Below, piece after piece: positions 14,310 to 17,570 of a DNA stretch of 17,570 bases. The notes below the pieces were generated by a model. That model had not been told where the DNA came from and searched no databases. It was given only the letters and a program-made list of their open reading frames with translations. The stretch's first letter is position 1; every line of letters begins with the position of its first letter. A program made the position numbers and the translations under genes. Origin of the DNA: Trebonia sp035571275 (GTDB lineage Bacteria; Actinomycetota; Actinomycetes; Streptosporangiales; Streptosporangiaceae); NCBI GenBank assembly GCA_035571275.1, contig DATMKQ010000380.1, positions 1 to 17,570 on the forward strand, written 5' to 3'.

Positions 14310-15671
14310 TTAGAGCACGGTTTCGGGGGCGGTGCGGCCCAGGTAGGCGCCGTGGTTTTCCAGGCGGCGCTGCAGTTCGGGGATGTCGACCTCGGCGCCG
14401 TCGACGTGCGCGTCGAGAGCCATGCCGGCGGCCGTGCCGGCCGCCTCGCCCATCGCGAAGCATGGCCCGGTCACCCGGGCGGCGGACTGCGCGCCGTGCG
14501 TCATCGACGCGCACCGGCCGGTCACGTACAGGTTGCTGATGCCGCCGGGCACGATGATGCGGAACGGGAGCTGGTTGAACCCGCGCGGGTCGCGCTGCCA
14601 GCGGAACTCGACGGTGCCCGCCACGTGCGACTCGACCGGCCAGCCGTTCACGCCGATCGTGTCGTCAAAGTCGGCGCAGCCGAGCACGTCGTCCTCCGTG
14701 AGCTGGTAGGCGCCGATGATCCTGCGGGTCTCGCGGATGCCGATCTGCGGGGCGATGTCGACGATGTAGGAGTCCTCGAAGCCTGGCGTCCGGTCCCTGA
14801 TGAACGTGAACGCGTCGAGCGCCTGCTGGCGGCCGATCAGCTCACCCCTGGTGAGCTCGTCCACGTCGGTGCCGTCGATCGCGCCGCCGTCCTCGCGGCG
14901 CAGCTGGGTGAGGTTGGCCCGCCACTCAAGCGGGTTGCGCTGCGGGCGGACGATCGGCTTCTTGCGCGGGAACGTGTGGGTGCCCGCCTTCTCCGCCTCG
15001 TCCATCAGCCGCTCGACGGTGCGCCACGGCGCCGGGCCGGCCTTCGCCACGTCGACACCGTTGATGCGGAACATCAGCGACGGGTACATCATGCCGTCGA
15101 CCGGCGGGGACTTCTCGTACGGCACGCCGGTCCACGCGGCGAGGTCGCCGTCGCCCGACGCGTCGATGAAGAAACGTCCCCGGACGGCATGCCGCCCTGA
15201 CTTGGACTCGAGCAGGATGGCGTCGATCTCCGTATCGCTCTTCATGACCGCGCCCACGGCCATCGCGTGGAACAGAATGCGGGCGCCGGATCCGGTGACG
15301 AGCTCGTCGGCGGCGATCTTGTAGGCCGAGATGTCGAACGCCTGCGCGGCGATGCCGTCGGCGATCGTCAAGTGCGGCGCGTTCAGGCCGTCCAGCTTGG
15401 TGAGCCGGTCGAGCAGCTCGTCGGCCAGCCCGCGGATCACCCGGATGTCCTGGCCGTTGGTCCGCGCGTGCAGTCCGCAGAACGTGGACAGGCCCCCGGC
15501 GGTCCCGGCGCCGCCGAGGAACCCGTACCGCTCTATCAAGAGGGTGGCGTGCCCGGTACGCGCGGCGGCGGTGGCCGCCATGATCCCGGCGGGACCGCCG
15601 CCGACCACGACGACATCGAACTCTCCGTACACGGGCGTCTGCCGGCTCGGCTCAGTGATCGGGCTGATCAC
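14310..15671 (-). CDS. FAD-dependent oxidoreductase (FAD_oxidored-type flavoprotein)
   Basis: A 453-aa soluble flavoprotein. The dinucleotide-binding motif VVVGGGPAGIMAA (21-33) is followed by an acidic residue ending strand 2 (Glu47 in LLIERYG). Next come FLGGAGTAGG (51-60), FIDASGDGDLAAWTG around 168-182, and a C-terminal second FAD site, LYVTGRCASMTHGAQSAARV, plus MGEAAGTAAGMAL. This is the FAD_oxidored (HdrA/thiazole-biosynthesis-like) arrangement; such proteins are common in actinobacterial catabolic gene sets and mostly lack known substrates. GTG start at 15671 with GAGGAG 6 nt upstream. It is transcribed alone: a 346-bp gap with a terminator hairpin separates it from the upstream selenoprotein pair, and a palindrome follows it. 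A sequence shared with the dehydratase operon lies 32-52 bp upstream of its start, so co-regulation with that operon is possible. Confidence 0.85.
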   Translation of the reverse strand: MISPITEPSRQTPVYGEFDVVVVGGGPAGIMAATAAARTGHATLLIERYGFLGGAGTAGGLSTFCGLHARTNGQDIRVIRGLADELLDRLTKLDGLNAPHLTIADGIAAQAFDISAYKIAADELVTGSGARILFHAMAVGAVMKSDTEIDAILLESKSGRHAVRGRFFIDASGDGDLAAWTGVPYEKSPPVDGMMYPSLMFRINGVDVAKAGPAPWRTVERLMDEAEKAGTHTFPRKKPIVRPQRNPLEWRANLTQLRREDGGAIDGTDVDELTRGELIGRQQALDAFTFIRDRTPGFEDSYIVDIAPQIGIRETRRIIGAYQLTEDDVLGCADFDDTIGVNGWPVESHVAGTVEFRWQRDPRGFNQLPFRIIVPGGISNLYVTGRCASMTHGAQSAARVTGPCFAMGEAAGTAAGMALDAHVDGAEVDIPELQRRLENHGAYLGRTAPETVL

Positions 15672-15983
15672 GCATTGCTCCTCTACCTCGGCGACGCCGC
15701 TTGCGCAGTATCGAGCTTGCTGCCCTGGCCGGCCAGAATCAAGACGCCGGGCAGGCTCGAATCAGCAGGTTGTATCGACGCACGCAACGCGCTCTGGCCG
15801 TTTGTCGCCTGCGCATCAAGGTAGAAGGATCGCCGGCAGCGCCAAGGCCGGAGTCGCCTCGTCGCCGAACCACGCGAGCAACTCCCGGCACCGGACACGG
15901 CAATCCGGCAGCGGAAGATCTCTGCCGGTACCGCCGCCGCCCGCACCGCGAGGCGAGGTTCTCCGATGCGATGATGGCCAGCA
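15672..15983 (-). promoter_or_regulatory. gene-free upstream region of the FAD oxidoreductase
   Basis: I find no credible gene here on either strand. It must hold the promoter of the FAD gene, but I cannot pick convincing -35/-10 boxes. It contains the sequence shared with the dehydratase operon (15703-15723). Confidence 0.4.
15703..15723 (-). promoter_or_regulatory. sequence shared with the dehydratase upstream region (copy 2)
   Basis: It reads CAGTA, two bases, then GAGCTTGCTGC, preceded by GC and one base: 18 of 21 identical to 13659-13679. It is 32-52 bp before the GTG of the FAD gene, where an operator could act. A GCTTGC half-copy also lies just before it (15699-15704), giving direct repeats 16 bp apart. 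Confidence 0.35.
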
Positions 15984-16007
15984 GCTCACCGCGTCCGTCT
16001 GGTGAGC
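15984..16007 (-). terminator. hairpin terminator after the selenoprotein pair
   Basis: GCTCACC (15984-15990) and GGTGAGC (16001-16007) form a perfect 7-bp stem with a 10-nt loop, 10 bp beyond the stop of the 370-aa gene. No U-tract is present. Confidence 0.6.
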
Positions 16008-16017
16008 CGCGGCCGCC

Positions 16018-17130
16018 TTATTCCTTTTCTGCCACCTTGCTGATCGCCGGCGCGCGGTCGAAGGGGCCGAACGTTTCTACGATCGAGGAGACGCCCGCGT
16101 TCGGCGCGCCGGCCACCACGATCTGGATCGCTTCCACGGAATTGATCAGCTGCACCGGGCTGTCCAGGTCCTCGGGCGGGCGCTGCTCGATCGCGTCCGG
16201 GTGGTCGGCGGGCAGCCGCCAGCCGGTGCCGGCGGCGATGGCCTCCTTGCCGGCCCCGGCAAGCTGCCGGTAGGTCCGGAAGCCACGCTCGACTATCGCC
16301 TGGCGCAGGTCCTGCTTGGTCCAGCCGGCCTTGTCGAGCAGCCGGGCGTGTTCCGGGTTCAGCACCACGTAGCCGCTGGCCCGCGCCCGGACCAGCGCGC
16401 CGGTACGGCAGAGTGAGTCGGCGAAGTCCGCCGCGAGCTGCTCAGGGACCGTGGTGTGCCGGGCCTCGATGTGCAGCACCGAGCGGATGACGGTCGCGGA
16501 GACGGCGCTGTCGTCCGGGCCGATCCCGTTGTCGGCGGCCAGGCTCGACCACGGACTGTCCTCCTCGTTCTCCCCGATGCAGCAGGAGTACTTGGCGGGC
16601 GTGCCCTGGGTGGCCTGGTCGAATACGTGCGGTCGCAGGCCCAGCCCGTTGATCGCGCCGAGCCTGATGGCCCGGCCGATCGTCGCGTTGGCGCGGAACC
16701 CGGAACCCCACACATTGCCCCGGCAGTTCAGCCCCATCCGCTGCCGGGCCGGGCCGTTGACCACGACGAACCCGGCGGTTCCTGTGGTGGACTGCCAGAT
16801 CGCCCTGGTCACCATGCCGTCCTTGAGGAAGGAGTCCCAGGCGGCTACGAGGACGGGAAAGTACTCAGGCAGGCAGCCGGCCAGCGCCGCGTTGATCGCG
16901 GCCAGCCGGACGGTGAGGTTCTTGTTGAGATGCGGCATCGGGATGAGCACCTCATGCGGATCCCGGTCCGTGGTGGCGAGGAACTCGGCGAGGTAGGACT
17001 CGGTGACCGGGACGACCGGCAGGCCATCGGTCCAGCCGTGCTCGGCGTAGTACTCCATAGCGCGGCGGACCTCGGCCGGGTCGGCCAGCGGAGCGTCGTC
17101 GACGACGGGTGGCTCCTCAGCGGACGTCAT
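16018..17130 (-). CDS. conserved protein of unknown function linked to the UGSC selenoprotein
   Basis: A 370-aa soluble protein without signal peptide or membrane segment. Conspicuous segments are GWTDGLPVVPVTE (32-44), a short LVAAW helix region near 94-98, VVNGPARQRMGLN (123-135) followed by GNVWGSGFRANATIGRAIRL (138-157), and KYSCCIGENEEDSPW (170-184) with adjacent cysteines 173 and 174. I recall relatives with the same G-W-T-D-G-L-P-V and E-N-E-E-x-S-P-W signatures in environmental bacteria, but no assigned function. The Cys pair and the neighbour suggest a redox or thiol role (inference). I chose ATG 17130 because of its GGAGAGAGG site; upstream codons in this frame only shadow the selenoprotein gene. 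It follows the selenoprotein gene by 41 bp on the same strand and ends at a hairpin, so the two probably form one transcript. Confidence 0.8.
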   Translation of the reverse strand: MTSAEEPPVVDDAPLADPAEVRRAMEYYAEHGWTDGLPVVPVTESYLAEFLATTDRDPHEVLIPMPHLNKNLTVRLAAINAALAGCLPEYFPVLVAAWDSFLKDGMVTRAIWQSTTGTAGFVVVNGPARQRMGLNCRGNVWGSGFRANATIGRAIRLGAINGLGLRPHVFDQATQGTPAKYSCCIGENEEDSPWSSLAADNGIGPDDSAVSATVIRSVLHIEARHTTVPEQLAADFADSLCRTGALVRARASGYVVLNPEHARLLDKAGWTKQDLRQAIVERGFRTYRQLAGAGKEAIAAGTGWRLPADHPDAIEQRPPEDLDSPVQLINSVEAIQIVVAGAPNAGVSSIVETFGPFDRAPAISKVAEKE

Positions 17131-17171
17131 GCCGCCTCTCTCCTTCCTGTTGGCACAGACCAGCCGGCTCC

Positions 17172-17570
17172 TTAGTCCACCGGTCTGATGGTCAGCCCGG
17201 CGCCGAGCACCCGGATGACCTCGGGGAGCGCGTCGCGCGCGATCTCGTCGATCTCCTTCTCGGTGCGGCTGGCGATCGGGTGGGGGAGCGCGACGTACTG
17301 GTAACCCGGGAACCCAAGCTGGTTCGCCATCGCCTCGGCGGTGATACGGAAGGCATCTGTGCAAAGGCTGACCGCGGGGATGCCCGCCCGCTCCAGCACT
17401 ATCCCATCGGCCAAACTGGCCGCGCTGCACGAGCCTCAATCACCGATCGCGGCGACGGCGAAGTCGCAGTTGTGCAGCATCTGGTTGACGACGCTCTCCT
17501 CGACCGGCGTGCCGAAATAGCCCTTCCTGAACATCCTGATCTCCCGGACGCCGTACCGGTCCCGCAGCTG
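17172..17570 (-). CDS. UGSC-family selenoprotein (5' end beyond the window; TGA read as selenocysteine)
   Basis: The frame is open from the window edge (QLRDRYGVREIRMFRKG...) through 44 codons to a TGA at 17438-17436, then continues for 87 codons to TAA. The codons around the TGA read A-I-G-D-(TGA)-G-S-C-S-A-A, the hallmark of the UGSC (seleno)protein family, named for its U-G-S-C motif; some members have Cys at the U. U-x-x-C spacing suggests a selenenyl-sulfide redox centre. Downstream, GIPAVSLCTDAF and LGFPGYQYVALPHPI look like normal conserved protein, so the reading frame is under selection past the TGA. A bSECIS-like hairpin starts 13 nt after the TGA. Decoding would need SelA, SelB, SelD and tRNA-Sec elsewhere in the genome. 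The substrate is unknown. A gene caller that treats TGA as stop would split it and start at a spurious TTG (17414). Confidence 0.9.
17408..17422 (-). promoter_or_regulatory. bacterial SECIS-like hairpin
   Basis: On the minus strand CGGCC-AGTTT-GGCCG forms a 5-bp perfect stem with a 5-nt loop. The loop begins 18 nt after the TGA, and its second base is G. Published bSECIS rules ask for a small apical loop with G among its first two bases, 16-37 nt from the UGA; all are met. It lies inside the coding sequence, as bacterial elements do. Confidence 0.75.
17436..17438 (-). other. in-frame TGA predicted to encode selenocysteine
   Basis: TGA between GAT (Asp) and GGC (Gly) in the U-G-S-C motif. The frame is open on both sides, and protein similarity continues without a shift. 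Confidence 0.88.

Noticed and set aside
17436..17438. TGA as a true stop, sequencing error or nonsense mutation
   Set aside because: It falls at the family's selenocysteine position, the frame is intact on both sides, and a bSECIS-like hairpin follows at the right distance. An error would not explain the hairpin.
16018..17439. Extending the 370-aa gene to a start at 17439
   Set aside because: The extra 103 residues are Arg/Pro/His-rich and overlap the selenoprotein in another frame; the ATG at 17130 has a good ribosome site.

Overview
The window is very GC-rich (third codon positions nearly all G or C), uses many GTG/TTG starts, and carries a DUF574/SAV2177-type methyltransferase, a family concentrated in Streptomyces and its relatives. 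This points to the chromosome of an actinomycete (Actinomycetota). All genes lie on the minus strand except a GntR regulator and a decayed TetR-like gene. I see no rRNA, tRNA, CRISPR array or intact mobile element.

Right end (14.3-17.6 kb): the most striking feature. A gene cut by the window edge reads through an in-frame TGA that falls exactly at the U of a U-G-S-C motif. The codon is followed at the right distance by a small hairpin that fits the bacterial SECIS consensus. This is a UGSC-family selenoprotein. It is followed on the same strand by a 370-aa protein of unknown function and, after a hairpin terminator and a 346-bp gap, by an FAD-dependent oxidoreductase. Together they suggest an uncharacterised redox or catabolic module.

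Middle (8.5-13.7 kb): a tight minus-strand operon of an IlvD/Edd-type Fe-S dehydratase, a zinc alcohol dehydrogenase and two short-chain dehydrogenases (the last pair overlapping by 4 bp). It looks like oxidation and dehydration of a sugar, polyol or sugar acid. A convergent GntR/FCD regulator at its 3' end is the likely local regulator. Upstream of the dehydratase lies a TetR-like remnant, then an AT-rich island and a strong palindrome. A 21-bp sequence (18/21 identical) occurs upstream of both the dehydratase and the FAD oxidoreductase. Its core also occurs upstream of gntR, hinting at shared regulation.

Housekeeping island (6.2-8.4 kb): class 2 dihydroorotate dehydrogenase (pyrD), whose 5' end carries a 17-bp perfect inverted repeat, and then the DUF574 methyltransferase.

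Left part (1.3-6.1 kb): a four-gene minus-strand operon with gaps of 8-27 bp: acyl-CoA-dehydrogenase-fold flavin monooxygenase, MetE-C-like zinc methyltransferase, alpha/beta hydrolase, and a fused A+B family I CoA-transferase. This looks like a peripheral catabolic pathway for an unknown, perhaps aromatic, substrate. A U-tract hairpin follows the operon. The leftmost gene encodes a secreted protein made of two copies of a Cys-Pro-Cys-Trp-Gly domain, ending at a strong hairpin terminator. The first 183 bp hold repeats and hairpins but no gene.
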